A DNA stretch of 64,000 bases from contig NZ_JBNNIX010000001.1 in NCBI RefSeq assembly GCF_050269735.1, positions 992,001-1,056,000 of the forward strand, read 5' to 3'. This document shows positions 54,246-63,454 of the stretch, in pieces. The position numbers were made by a program, and so were the translations under genes. The DNA is from Paenisporosarcina sp050269735. GTDB lineage: Bacteria > Bacillota > Bacilli > Bacillales_A > Planococcaceae. How positions within the stretch are numbered: position 1 is the stretch's first letter; each line of letters opens with the position of its first letter. A model generated the notes under the pieces. That model searched no databases, had not been told where the DNA came from, and saw only the letters and a list, made by a program, of their open reading frames with translations.

Positions 54246-55586
54246 ATGAGAAAGAAACAATCTAAATGGATGGTAGTTTCCATAGCAACAGTATTAGGAT
54301 GTTCAATTTTTATGACACAACCAGCTGATGTAATGGCAAACTCACTGAAAGATTTGAAAAATGAACAGAACCAATTGGATCAGAGAAAAAACCAATTGAA
54401 TTCGACTATTGACCAGAAAAAAGGCGACATTTCAGAAAATCAATCGAACCAAGAAAAATTGCTTGCTCAAATTCAATCTCTCGATAGCCAAATTATTGAG
54501 ACTAATAGTGAAATAGATCGTGTGCTTGGCGACATTAGCCGCACGAACTTAGAAATTGAAAAATTGCATGAAAGTATTACAGTATTAGAGAAGAAAATCG
54601 CTGATCGTGATGAGTTAATTAAAGAGCGTCTTCGCTCCGTTCAGGAAAGTGGCGGTTCTGTCAATTATCTGGATGTACTACTTGGAGCTAGCAGTTTCTC
54701 AGATTTTATTGACCGATTCTCAGCAGTGAATACGTTGATGGATGCGGATAAGAAAATTTTGGAAGAACAGGCGGCAGATAAAAAGTCGTTGGAAGAGCAG
54801 AAGGCTTCAGTAGAAGAAAAACTGGCTCAACAAAAATCAAGCCGCGACAAACTAGTAAATTTAAAAGCGAACCTTGATTCTCAAAAAGCTTCAAAAGGTA
54901 AGTTAATAGATCAACTTGAAGCAGAACAAGCAAAATTAATTTCACAAAAGAAATCACTTGAAAAAGAATATACAGAAACGCTAGAAATCAGTAAAAGCGT
55001 CGAGAGCAAAATAGTGGCTGAACAAGCGAGACTAATCGAACTTGCACGTCAAGCCGAAATCGCACGCAAGAAAAAAGCTGCTGAAGAACGTGCACGCCAG
55101 GAAGCAGCTGAACGGTCAAGACAGAGTAAACAAAATTCTTCAAAGGCAACACAAGCGCCAGCGCCAGTAGTCTCTTCTGGTGATTGGACAAGACCAGCTG
55201 CAGGACGTTTCTCTTCCACATTCGGTGGACGTGATATAGGAGCAGGCGCAGAATTCCATTACGGCAGTGACATTGCAAATAGCGTCGGCACACCGATTCT
55301 CTCTGCGGCAGATGGCATCGTTTCTCATGCAGGTCCAATGGGAACATACGGTAATGTGATTATGGTTACACACTCAATTAATGGTCAAATTTTCACTACT
55401 GTCTACGCACATTTAAGTGGATTTAATGTAAGTTCCGGTCAATCAGTCTCTAAAGGACAAATGATCGGAAGAATGGGAAGTACAGGTCGTTCAACTGGTT
55501 CTCATTTACATTTTGAAGTTCATGAAGGTCCATGGAACAGCGGTCGCACAAATGCGGTCAATCCGATTCGTTACGTATCATTCTAA
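54246..55586 (+). CDS. Coiled-coil M23 endopeptidase, FtsEX partner
   Basis: 446 residues with a signal peptide (about 1-31, ADVMA-NS). Two long coiled-coil segments (about 32-115 and 165-290) are followed by an M23/LytM domain with zinc residues in FHYGSDIAN and HLHFEVHEG, so it appears active. The EnvC/PcsB-like layout and direct linkage to ftsX point to a hydrolase controlled by FtsEX. B. subtilis instead uses the unlinked NlpC/P60 CwlO for this. Confidence 0.88.
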   Translation: MRKKQSKWMVVSIATVLGCSIFMTQPADVMANSLKDLKNEQNQLDQRKNQLNSTIDQKKGDISENQSNQEKLLAQIQSLDSQIIETNSEIDRVLGDISRTNLEIEKLHESITVLEKKIADRDELIKERLRSVQESGGSVNYLDVLLGASSFSDFIDRFSAVNTLMDADKKILEEQAADKKSLEEQKASVEEKLAQQKSSRDKLVNLKANLDSQKASKGKLIDQLEAEQAKLISQKKSLEKEYTETLEISKSVESKIVAEQARLIELARQAEIARKKKAAEERARQEAAERSRQSKQNSSKATQAPAPVVSSGDWTRPAAGRFSSTFGGRDIGAGAEFHYGSDIANSVGTPILSAADGIVSHAGPMGTYGNVIMVTHSINGQIFTTVYAHLSGFNVSSGQSVSKGQMIGRMGSTGRSTGSHLHFEVHEGPWNSGRTNAVNPIRYVSF

Positions 55587-55598
55587 TTTAAATATTGT

Positions 55599-55635
55599 AG
55601 CTCACTCTTAGGTAATCTGAGGGTGAGCTCTTTTT
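55599..55635 (+). terminator. Terminator after the M23 gene
   Basis: AGCTCACTCT / AGGGTGAGCT (one G-T pair) and five T. Confidence 0.78.
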
Positions 55636-55720
55636 ATGTTTCTCTGAAGCATTATTCAACACAAATTCATAAGGTTGTTATACGATAGAGGGTATATTGT
55701 AAGTAGTTATGAGGAGTTGA

Positions 55721-56377
55721 TTGAATTTGCCGGTAACAGAGTGGTTTATTATAAAATCGTTAACTCTCCCTTCATCCTGGATAGCAGTATTTTTGGCGTT
55801 ACTCATAACTGGAATCGTATTATGGGTTAAATTTGGGAAAGATACGGAAGATTGGTTTATAGATGCAGCAATACTATTTATCCTTGTGTGGAAATTCAGT
55901 GTATTGATTACTGATTTTGAAATGATTCTTGAATTTCCATTAGCTATTCTCTATTTTAATGGAGGTGAAACAGGTTTATTCGTAGGAGTACTTTCAGCAC
56001 TTGGCCGTCTATTATGGCAATTAAAGAGTAAAGGTTGGCCTGAAATAGATTTTGTGGCCCTAATAATTGCGTTCGTCTTGTTGCAATCTTTATATCAATT
56101 CCTTATGGTTAGTATGAATGAAGCAGAATTTTGGCAAAAACTGATGACGATTGTTATTTTTTCAGGAATAATCATATTAACTTGGATGAAAGTATTTACA
56201 TCAAATGTTTGGAGATTACAATTGCTTATCCTGTTGTTACTTGCTCATATTCTTGTTGCTATCATTCAACCTGAAGGTGTGTTTCAAAGTCCACTTCTAA
56301 TAACGGTATTTTTCTTGATAAGTGGATTTACCGTGTATGTTTTTATAAACAAACGAAAAATGGAGGAGAACCAATGA
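55721..56377 (+). CDS. Six-span membrane protein of unknown function
   Basis: 218 residues almost entirely hydrophobic, about six spans with short loops. TTG start at 55721 behind GAGGAG; another TTG lies two codons on. It overlaps the thioredoxin-like gene by 4 nt, so the two are coupled. A role beside the thiol oxidoreductase (for example redox partner) is possible, but no Cys pair is visible in it, which argues against a CcdA-type role. A distant Lgt-like arrangement cannot be excluded. Confidence 0.65.
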   Translation: MNLPVTEWFIIKSLTLPSSWIAVFLALLITGIVLWVKFGKDTEDWFIDAAILFILVWKFSVLITDFEMILEFPLAILYFNGGETGLFVGVLSALGRLLWQLKSKGWPEIDFVALIIAFVLLQSLYQFLMVSMNEAEFWQKLMTIVIFSGIIILTWMKVFTSNVWRLQLLILLLLAHILVAIIQPEGVFQSPLLITVFFLISGFTVYVFINKRKMEENQ

Positions 56378-56949
56378 CAAAGAAAGTATTCGGACTCGTA
56401 ATACTCGCTGCTCTTATCACCATCGTCATCGTCACGATGGTGAAAAATAACATCGATCAAGAAAAATCCATTGATAATGAACAATTAGGTACTGAACTGA
56501 CAGGCGTTGCAGCCAACGAGGGTTTGAATAAAGGAGATACCCCACCAGATTTTGAATTAACAACACTTGAGGGTAAGAAAGTGAAGCTCTCTGATTATCA
56601 AGGGAAAAAAGTAATCTTAAATTTTTGGGCCACTTGGTGCCCGCCATGTAAAGCAGAAATGCCACATATGCAAAATTACTACGAAGATTTTGCAGAACAA
56701 GAAAATGTAGAAATATTAGCTGTCAATCTAACTAGCGGTGACAGTGCTGAAAAAGTGGATGACTTTGTTCGTGACTATGGACTGACTTTTCCAATTCCAA
56801 TGGACATTGAAGGGTCTGTCGGTCAAACTTTTGAAGCCATTACAATCCCGACATCCTATATGATTGATACAAAAGGACGCATCCAGAATAAAATTGTAGG
56901 ACCGATGGATGACCAAATGATTGAAGATTTTGTTTCTAAGTTAGAATAA
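56374..56949 (+). CDS. Membrane-anchored thiol-disulfide oxidoreductase (ResA/TlpA-like)
   Basis: 191 residues: N-terminal anchor (about 5-24) and a thioredoxin-fold domain with WATWCPPCKAEMP and cis-Pro ITIPTSYM. It reduces disulfides outside the membrane, for instance in apocytochrome c maturation. A cytochrome gene (cccB) lies in the same region. AGGAG ribosome site inside the previous gene. Confidence 0.88.
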   Translation: MTKKVFGLVILAALITIVIVTMVKNNIDQEKSIDNEQLGTELTGVAANEGLNKGDTPPDFELTTLEGKKVKLSDYQGKKVILNFWATWCPPCKAEMPHMQNYYEDFAEQENVEILAVNLTSGDSAEKVDDFVRDYGLTFPIPMDIEGSVGQTFEAITIPTSYMIDTKGRIQNKIVGPMDDQMIEDFVSKLE

Positions 56950-57027
56950 TAATAAATCTGTCTTCTTCTTGTCCTATCGTCACCTATTCGTTCATACACT
57001 GAAACGAAGATATTAGGGGGCGATTTT

Positions 57028-58458
57028 TTGAGACGAAGCCGGGTTTTTTTGTTTGGTTTTTTAGTAATATTGATTCTTTTATTCCTCATTTTTTGGGCAC
57101 CTTTCAAAAAGGACAAGGCAAGTGAACCATCTAGTCATATGTCACCAATTGATCAGGCATATGAACGCATATTGACTAGTTCAGTTCATCCCGTTGAAGG
57201 TGAGCAATTGATTGAAGGTGCCCTTCGGGGAATGGCTGAAACGCTTGGAGATCCTTACAGTAAATACATGACCAAAGAGGAAGCAAAAGCTCACCGTGAA
57301 TCTTTGTCAGACGAGCGCGTTGGGATCGGTTTAGAGATTGTAGAAAACAAAGGGCGTTTTATTGTTGTGACACCGATGAAAGAATCACCTGCGGAAAAAG
57401 CAGGAGTCAAGCCTTATGACGAAATTGTAAGAGTGGATGGTCAGCGTGTAGAGGGAAAAAGCTTAACTGATCTGCTTTCGGCTATTAAAGGTAAAAAAGG
57501 GACTAATGTCTCATTAACAGTATTCAGAGAAACAGAAGATCGACATGTCGAGATGAAGATGACAAGATCGGCTCTTCAAATACAAACAGTGACCAGTGAG
57601 AAAATAGAGCAGGATAATTCTTCAATAGGGTATGTAACTATCTCCATGTTTGGTGAAAAAACGGCTGAAGAGTGGGAAGAACAAACTCGTACACTCGTTA
57701 AACAAGGAATTGACGGGTTGTTGATTGATGTTCGTGGCAATCCAGGAGGATATTTACATAGTGTGGAACAAGTTGTGGGAACGATGTTGAAAGGTGGTCA
57801 AATCTTTGCCTACATGCAGGATTCTAAAGGTGTGCTTGAACCTTTGACCGTGAAATCAACAACAGAAGATGACTATACAAAAGCTATGAAAAGAATTCCG
57901 ATTGTGTTACTTCAAAACGAAGGCAGTGCTTCTGCAAGTGAAGTATTAAGTGGTGCTTTGAAATCCAACCAACGGGCAACGATTGCTGGTTCTAAGAGCT
58001 TTGGAAAAGGAACAGTACAGGAAACATGGGAATTGACAAATGGTGGTGAAATGAAGCTATCTTCACATAAATGGTTAACACCTAGTCAACAATGGATTCA
58101 TGGAACAGGTATTGAGGCTGATTTTGAGGTCAAGGCGAGCGAGCTTTACCAACTTGAGCCACTTCCGATTAGTGGATCTTATCAGGTAGGAGATTACCAT
58201 GAGGATATTCTTTACGGACAAAAGTTTCTGAAAGCTTCAGGGTTTAAAATCACTAGAGTCGACGGCTATTTCGATGAAGATACAGCTAGAGCAGTAAAAG
58301 CGTTTAAGGAACAAAAGAAAGTTAATAGTGAACCAAAAATGGATATCGTATTTTATCAAACTGCCAGAGAGACAATTTTGACATACAAAACAAGTAAAAA
58401 ACATGACGATCAGTTGCAAATGTCACTAGGCTATTTATTCCATTCTATTCATAAGTAG
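57028..58458 (+). CDS. ctpB: Carboxy-terminal processing protease CtpB (S41)
   Basis: 476 residues. N-terminal anchor about 5-24, a PDZ domain (GIGLEIVENKGRFIVV...), and the S41 protease core with Ser302 in GSASASEVL, Lys327 and Gln331 in FGKGTVQ. A C-terminal peptidoglycan-binding-like domain follows. In sporulating Bacilli, CtpB takes part in sigma-K activation. TTG start behind GGGGGCG; the order ctpB-minJ is conserved. Confidence 0.93.
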   Translation: MRRSRVFLFGFLVILILLFLIFWAPFKKDKASEPSSHMSPIDQAYERILTSSVHPVEGEQLIEGALRGMAETLGDPYSKYMTKEEAKAHRESLSDERVGIGLEIVENKGRFIVVTPMKESPAEKAGVKPYDEIVRVDGQRVEGKSLTDLLSAIKGKKGTNVSLTVFRETEDRHVEMKMTRSALQIQTVTSEKIEQDNSSIGYVTISMFGEKTAEEWEEQTRTLVKQGIDGLLIDVRGNPGGYLHSVEQVVGTMLKGGQIFAYMQDSKGVLEPLTVKSTTEDDYTKAMKRIPIVLLQNEGSASASEVLSGALKSNQRATIAGSKSFGKGTVQETWELTNGGEMKLSSHKWLTPSQQWIHGTGIEADFEVKASELYQLEPLPISGSYQVGDYHEDILYGQKFLKASGFKITRVDGYFDEDTARAVKAFKEQKKVNSEPKMDIVFYQTARETILTYKTSKKHDDQLQMSLGYLFHSIHK

Positions 58459-58539
58459 AAAAAACCTATACGCATTCCATCAACGGTTTGTTACAATGGA
58501 AAGAAATGCACGAACCGTTGATTGGGTGGTGTTTCATTA

Positions 58540-59709
58540 ATGTGGCAAGAAATTGGACTAGAGTTGGTTAAGGGAATCGGAAAATTATTTATTAATCCAT
58601 TATTTTATGTGACCATCTGTTTTGCAGTGCTTCTGGGATATGTACGAGTAAAGAGGGAAAGACGTTCTTTCCGTACAAGGGTTCTTTGGGGGTGGACTGA
58701 GGCTAAAAGAATGTTCACGGATAGCTGGATGTATGCATTGATTTTATCCATCCTCAGTACAGGAATCGGTCTGACACTTACGACAGATTGGGTGGTAACA
58801 TTCAGTTTAATCAGTGCGATAATCGTCGTCCTTTTTATGTATCAAATTGGATCGCCCATCATTTCTGCAGCGCTCGCAATTGGTGCTTTGTGGATCGGTT
58901 TTAAAATGAATTACAGTTTTTCGATACTGAACTTCAACTGGGTTGGCGATAGCAACTGGGTTGAACTATCATTGCCTGTGAGTCTGATCGTCGGTGCAGC
59001 TGTCATCATTGAAGGGTTGCTGATTCGTAAAACAGGTGCTGAATCTGCTTCTCCTATTTTAGAAAAATCTTCACGTGGTTTGACATCTGCCAGTTATTTA
59101 TCAAAACGACTGTGGATGTTACCTGTATTGAGCATTGTTCCTGGAAGTGTCATTCCGGATTTTATGACCTATTGGCCACAATTTACGTATGGAAGTGAAA
59201 CGTTTGCTTTTGTATTGTTTCCAATCGTAATCGCATTCCAGCAAAAAGCACGCAGGACACTCCCTGTGAACTTATATCCGAATTTAGGAAAAGCCGTCAC
59301 CACAGTTGGTGTGGCTACAATAGGTTTATCACTTATTGCGTATTGGCTTCCAATTGCAGCCGCTATTAGTTTAGCTTTATGCGCTTTCGCACGTATTGGG
59401 GTATGGATATACTTCAGCGTAAAGGAACGACAAGGCAATTATGCAGTTTCTCCTCAGGATTCGGGTGTAATGATTGCTGGTGTCTTGCCAGAATCACCAG
59501 CTGATAAAATGGGACTCGTCATTGGTGAGTGTATCCGCAAGGTCAATGGTCGGACAGTTACGAATGAGCGTGAATTATATGAAGCAATTCAAATAAATGC
59601 AGCTCATTGTCGACTTGAGGTTTTGGATCATCAAGGTGAAGTGAGATTACGTCAACATGTCATTTATCGTCACGACCATCATCGACTCGGATTATTGGTC
59701 GTAAGATAG
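58540..59709 (+). CDS. minJ: Division-site topology protein MinJ
   Basis: 389 residues from ATG 58540. About seven or eight membrane spans are followed by a C-terminal PDZ domain (GVMIAGVLPESPADKMGL). It matches B. subtilis MinJ (YvjD) in length, topology and position after ctpB. MinJ links DivIVA to MinD at the poles. A GTG at 58522 would extend it by six residues but overlaps the ribosome site GGTGGTG. Confidence 0.88.
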   Translation: MWQEIGLELVKGIGKLFINPLFYVTICFAVLLGYVRVKRERRSFRTRVLWGWTEAKRMFTDSWMYALILSILSTGIGLTLTTDWVVTFSLISAIIVVLFMYQIGSPIISAALAIGALWIGFKMNYSFSILNFNWVGDSNWVELSLPVSLIVGAAVIIEGLLIRKTGAESASPILEKSSRGLTSASYLSKRLWMLPVLSIVPGSVIPDFMTYWPQFTYGSETFAFVLFPIVIAFQQKARRTLPVNLYPNLGKAVTTVGVATIGLSLIAYWLPIAAAISLALCAFARIGVWIYFSVKERQGNYAVSPQDSGVMIAGVLPESPADKMGLVIGECIRKVNGRTVTNERELYEAIQINAAHCRLEVLDHQGEVRLRQHVIYRHDHHRLGLLVVR

Positions 59710-59719
59710 GAGAGCAATA

Positions 59720-59965
59720 ATGGAATCAATGTTTACAAAAATACTTTTAGCTTTATTTCTACCAGGATTGCTCGTTGTGCTGTTTACAAGAATCACATTT
59801 TCACATATCGTCGCGTTGATTTTAACTGTATCGTTAATAACGGCTTCCGTTTATGCGGGATATACACATACATGGCTGTTATATATCGTTGATGCATTAT
59901 CGCTGACTATCGGATTTTGGTACGCCACGCGCATGATGCAACGTGGTAAAAGAGAAGAAAAATAA
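59720..59965 (+). CDS. csbA: CsbA-like small membrane protein
   Basis: 81 residues with two to three membrane spans and a basic tail (RMMQRGKREEK). It resembles CsbA, a sigma-B-controlled protein located near minJ and upstream of uvrBA in B. subtilis. No sigma-B promoter is evident here; it is 10 nt behind minJ. Ribosome site AGGAG. Confidence 0.8.
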   Translation: MESMFTKILLALFLPGLLVVLFTRITFSHIVALILTVSLITASVYAGYTHTWLLYIVDALSLTIGFWYATRMMQRGKREEK

Positions 59966-59971
59966 GCTAAC

Positions 59972-60002
59972 GTCTTTACACTTAGGTGTAGAGACTTTTT
60001 TT
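59972..60002 (+). terminator. Terminator after csbA
   Basis: GTCTTTACAC / GTGTAGAGAC (with G-T) and seven T. Confidence 0.8.
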
Positions 60003-60050
60003 ATGGGTAAAATGAGGTGGTGAATTAAGAACGAATACCAAACAAATCAC

Positions 60051-60079
60051 TTGAAAAAATATACCCCTAGTGGTATATT
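60051..60079 (+). promoter_or_regulatory. cst promoter overlapped by a CstR/CsoR-type operator
   Basis: TTGAAA (60051), 17 nt, TATATT (60074). The palindrome ATATACC-CCTAGT-GGTATAT (60059-60078) covers the spacer and -10. CsoR-family sites have this AT-rich, C/G-core form. A repressor here would block RNA polymerase. Confidence 0.72.
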
Positions 60080-60123
60080 GTGATTAGTAGTTAATTACGC
60101 ATAAAAATCGGGAGGGAACGCAA

Positions 60124-61500
60124 ATGTATTTTCGCTCATTCTTTGATGAAAAATTAGCCCAGTATTCATATTTAATTGGTTGTCAGCGAACTGGAGAAGC
60201 CATCATTATCGACCCTGCACGTAATTCTAAAGATGTTATTCAAGCTGCTAAAAAAGAAGGATTAACCATATCCGCAGCAACTGAAACACATATTCACGCC
60301 GATTTCGTTTCTGGTTCAAGTCAATTGGCACATGATCTCGGAGTAAAATTATACTTGTCTGATGAAGGTGATGAGGACTGGAAATATCAATATACGAAAG
60401 ACTTGAATGTTGAGTTGTTAAAAGACGGTTCCAAGTTCTCAATTGGTCATATTGATTTCGAAGTACTGCATACCCCTGGGCATACCCCTGAAAGTATTTC
60501 ATTCGTCTTGACGGATCGCGGAGGTGGAGCTGCCTACCCAATGGGAATCTTCACTGGTGACTTTGTATTCGTTGGAGATATCGGTCGTCCGGATTTATTG
60601 GAGAAAGCGGCAGGCGTTGCCAATACAGCAGAAAAAGGTGCACGTCAAATGTTCCATTCGATCCAACGCTTCAAACAGTTGCCTGACTACATGATGGTTT
60701 GGCCGGGGCATGGTGCCGGATCAGCTTGTGGGAAGTCACTTGGAGCAGTGCCCTCAACGACTGTAGGATATGAAAAACAATTTAACTGGGCAATGAAAGA
60801 AGAAAATGAAGAAGCCTTTGTTGAAGAGTTACTGAAAGATCAACCGGAAGCACCTGTATATTTTGTAGAGATGAAAAAGGTGAATAAAGTCGGACCAGAT
60901 ATTGTGGAAGAACAATCATTTCTGACGATTCAAACTAAAGAAGATATGTTGAAAGTAACAAAGCAAGATCAGGTATTCATTTTGGATACGCGTCCTGCAA
61001 ATCTTGTGGAAAAAACGCTTCTACCTGGTGCCATCAACATCCCGTACAACAAGGCATTTACGAACTGGGCAGGTTGGTTGGTGAAATATGATGAACAAAT
61101 CGTCATCATTGCTGAGGAAGAACAACGTGAAGGCATCATTAACGCCCTTCAATCCATTCATTTGGATAAAATCAAAGCGTTTGTAAATCCAAGTTTATTA
61201 AATGAAGTCGATTTTACTACTTACGAAACACTTTCGGTAGATGAGTTTAAACAACAAATGCCGAACAGTTATGTCATGGACGTCCGAAACGATACAGAGT
61301 GGAATGAAGGACATATTGAAGAAGCACATCATCACTTCCTAGGGAAAATTCGGGACATCGATTTACCGAAAGGCACACCTGTTTTGATGCATTGCCAAGG
61401 TGGATCACGTTCTGCTATCGGGGCAAGTGTATTGAAATCTCAAGGATTTAAAAATGTTAAACATTTAGCTGGCGGCTACGCTGCCTATAAAAAAGCATAA
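60124..61500 (+). CDS. cstB: CstB-like persulfide dioxygenase-rhodanese fusion
   Basis: 458 residues. N-terminal metallo-beta-lactamase domain with HIHADF (His56, His58, Asp60) and HTPGHTPESI; then a rhodanese-like domain without a Cys at the active loop (IIAEEEQREG), then an active rhodanese with Cys424 in HCQGGSRSA. This is the three-domain architecture of Staphylococcus aureus CstB, which oxidises persulfides to thiosulfate. The operator upstream and the cstR gene downstream agree. Ribosome site GGGAGGGAA. Confidence 0.9.
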   Translation: MYFRSFFDEKLAQYSYLIGCQRTGEAIIIDPARNSKDVIQAAKKEGLTISAATETHIHADFVSGSSQLAHDLGVKLYLSDEGDEDWKYQYTKDLNVELLKDGSKFSIGHIDFEVLHTPGHTPESISFVLTDRGGGAAYPMGIFTGDFVFVGDIGRPDLLEKAAGVANTAEKGARQMFHSIQRFKQLPDYMMVWPGHGAGSACGKSLGAVPSTTVGYEKQFNWAMKEENEEAFVEELLKDQPEAPVYFVEMKKVNKVGPDIVEEQSFLTIQTKEDMLKVTKQDQVFILDTRPANLVEKTLLPGAINIPYNKAFTNWAGWLVKYDEQIVIIAEEEQREGIINALQSIHLDKIKAFVNPSLLNEVDFTTYETLSVDEFKQQMPNSYVMDVRNDTEWNEGHIEEAHHHFLGKIRDIDLPKGTPVLMHCQGGSRSAIGASVLKSQGFKNVKHLAGGYAAYKKA

Positions 61501-61517
61501 TATCGGAGGAATATAAA

Positions 61518-61754
61518 ATGAAACCACAAATTACCGTTTATTCAACTAACTCTTGTCCATATTGCGACATGATGAAGAGTTTCCTAAAACAAAATGACAT
61601 CGAATTTACAGAAGTAAATGTGCAAGCAGATCCTGCGGCAGCACAAAAATTAGTGGAAACAACTGGTCAAATGGGTGTTCCACAAACCAATATCAATGGC
61701 CAATGGGTTCTCGGATTTGATCCGGACCGTGTATTGGAACTTGTAAAAGCTTAA
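61518..61754 (+). CDS. Glutaredoxin-family protein
   Basis: 78 residues, thioredoxin fold with SCPYCDMMKSFL and GVPQTNINGQW. Resembles NrdH/glutaredoxin-like proteins. Within the sulfur operon it may reduce disulfides or persulfides. GGAGGAA ribosome site, 17 nt after cstB. Confidence 0.88.
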   Translation: MKPQITVYSTNSCPYCDMMKSFLKQNDIEFTEVNVQADPAAAQKLVETTGQMGVPQTNINGQWVLGFDPDRVLELVKA

Positions 61755-61756
61755 TC

Positions 61757-61777
61757 AAGAGGGCAATGCGCCCTCTT
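61757..61777 (+). other. Hairpin between glutaredoxin gene and cstR
   Basis: AAGAGGGC / GCCCTCTT with a short loop and only three T; possibly partial attenuation within the operon. Confidence 0.45.
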
Positions 61778-61802
61778 TCAATTTACAGAGGAGCGAAAAC
61801 CT

Positions 61803-62063
61803 ATGGATTACTCAAAACAAATAGTCAACCGATTAAACCGGGTGGACGGACAGCTTCATGGTGTTCTTCGAATGATTGAAGATTCACGGGAGTGTACGGA
61901 TATTGTGACGCAATTAAGTGCCATCAAAGGTGCACTGGATCGAACAATTGGATTAATTGTCAGTGAAAACTTGGAGCAATGTGTTCGGACAAGTATTGCT
62001 GAAGGGCATTCATCCGATGAGCATGTGAAACAAGCGGTTCAGTTACTCATGAAAAGCAGATAG
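61803..62063 (+). CDS. cstR: Persulfide-sensing repressor CstR (CsoR family)
   Basis: 86 residues, all-helical CsoR-family (DUF156) repressor. Cys31 and Cys60 are present, but the Cu-ligand His four residues before the second Cys is Asn56. That is the CstR pattern, a persulfide sensor, rather than copper-sensing CsoR. It should bind the operator at 60059 and be released by sulfur stress. Ribosome site AGAGGAGCG. Confidence 0.87.
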   Translation: MDYSKQIVNRLNRVDGQLHGVLRMIEDSRECTDIVTQLSAIKGALDRTIGLIVSENLEQCVRTSIAEGHSSDEHVKQAVQLLMKSR

Positions 62064-62075
62064 GAGAGATATAAG

Positions 62076-62426
62076 ATGGAATGGATTGTTATCGCGTTAA
62101 TTGTGGCATTTATCGTTTGGAGAATGAAGCCTGCTAAAGGTGTCAAAACGATCTCAACAACAGATTTACGTGGAATGCTGACAGATAAATCAAAGCAATT
62201 TGTGGATGTTCGGACACCAGGAGAATATAAAGGTAGAAATATAACACAGTTTCAAAATATTCCGCTCGATCAACTACCATCTAAATTAAATAAACTTGAT
62301 CCTTCAAAAGAAACGATTGTGCTTTGTCAAAGCGGAATGCGCAGTTCTCGTGCTGCAGGTATTTTGAAGAAGGCAGGGTTTACAAACGTCGTGAATGTTC
62401 GCGGCGGGATGAGCCAGTGGCAGTAA
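62076..62426 (+). CDS. Membrane-anchored rhodanese
   Basis: 116 residues. N-terminal span (WIVIALIVAFIVW), then a rhodanese domain with the Cys loop CQSGMRSSRA. It transfers sulfane sulfur; part of the cst operon. AGGAGAG ribosome site 12 nt after cstR. Confidence 0.88.
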   Translation: MEWIVIALIVAFIVWRMKPAKGVKTISTTDLRGMLTDKSKQFVDVRTPGEYKGRNITQFQNIPLDQLPSKLNKLDPSKETIVLCQSGMRSSRAAGILKKAGFTNVVNVRGGMSQWQ

Positions 62427-62430
62427 GGGA

Positions 62431-63225
62431 ATGGACTATAACATAGGATTTTTTGTCCTGCTCTTTGCCATTGGATTTATCGGATCCTTTGTTTCAGGGA
62501 TGGTGGGCATTGGTGGCGCAATAATTAATTATCCCATGTTGTTAATCATTCCATCCTTGTTTGGGTATGCAGCTTTTAATGCGCATGAAGTATCAGGTAT
62601 CAGTGCGGTTCAAGTATTGGTTGCTACGATGAGCGCGGTATGGGTGTATCGAAAAAGTGGGTATTTAAACAAGAGACTGATTATATTTATGGGAAGCGCT
62701 ATATTGATCGGGAGTTTATTGGGTGGTTTTGGGTCTTCACATTTGACTGAGTTCACCGTCAATGTGATTTATGGTATTCTAGCTCTTATTGCAGCGGTTA
62801 TGATGTTTCTTCCTCAAAAGAACGGAGAAGGGAAAATGGAAGATGTCCATTATTCCCTGACACTTGCCACCATACTTGCGTTAATCGTTGGTGTGTTTTC
62901 AGGAATTGTAGGTGCAGGAGGCGCATTTTTACTCGTGCCGATTATGTTGGTAGTATTACGATTGCCGACTCGTGTTACAGTGGCTACTTCTCTTGCCATC
63001 ACTTTTATTTCTTCGATAGGTTCTACAGTAGGCAAATTAGCAACAGACCAGGTATTACTTTTTCCAGCAGGTGTACTTGTTGTTGCCAGTTTAATTGCTG
63101 CCCCACTTGGAGCTATAGTTGGTCAGAAAGTAAATCAACATGTACTGAAATGGGTACTGGCCATATTGATCACGGTAACAGTTATTAAAATCTGGTCAGA
63201 TCTTTTTATACAAATAATGAAATGA
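62431..63225 (+). CDS. tauE: TauE/SafE (TSUP) sulfite or sulfur-compound exporter
   Basis: 264 residues, about eight membrane spans in two repeats, each with a glycine-rich start (GSFVSGMVGIGGAIINYP and GVFSGIVGAGGAFLLVP). TSUP family; in cst operons the TauE protein is thought to export sulfite. It starts 4 nt after the rhodanese stop and ends the operon. Confidence 0.88.
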   Translation: MDYNIGFFVLLFAIGFIGSFVSGMVGIGGAIINYPMLLIIPSLFGYAAFNAHEVSGISAVQVLVATMSAVWVYRKSGYLNKRLIIFMGSAILIGSLLGGFGSSHLTEFTVNVIYGILALIAAVMMFLPQKNGEGKMEDVHYSLTLATILALIVGVFSGIVGAGGAFLLVPIMLVVLRLPTRVTVATSLAITFISSIGSTVGKLATDQVLLFPAGVLVVASLIAAPLGAIVGQKVNQHVLKWVLAILITVTVIKIWSDLFIQIMK

Positions 63226-63340
63226 CGAATTTGTTAGCATTTCCAGCGAGCACGTTCAGGTTAAGTTTTTTACTCATTAAATCACATAGACAGGTAGTTC
63301 ACGTTTGCTATGGACTTCAACCCACTGCACCATTGACCAG

Positions 63341-63392
63341 AAAGAAAGACCCTGACGAAGTGACACTGTCACTTAGCTAGGGTCTTTCTTTT
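63341..63392 (+). terminator. Terminator of the cst operon
   Basis: AAAGAAAGACCCT..AAGTGAC pairs with GTCACTT..AGGGTCTTTCTTT. Confidence 0.8.
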
Positions 63393-63454
63393 GTTGTGAT
63401 GACTTTATTCTAACAACTAACTATTGAAGAGATTGGAACAATGTCCTAGAAATA

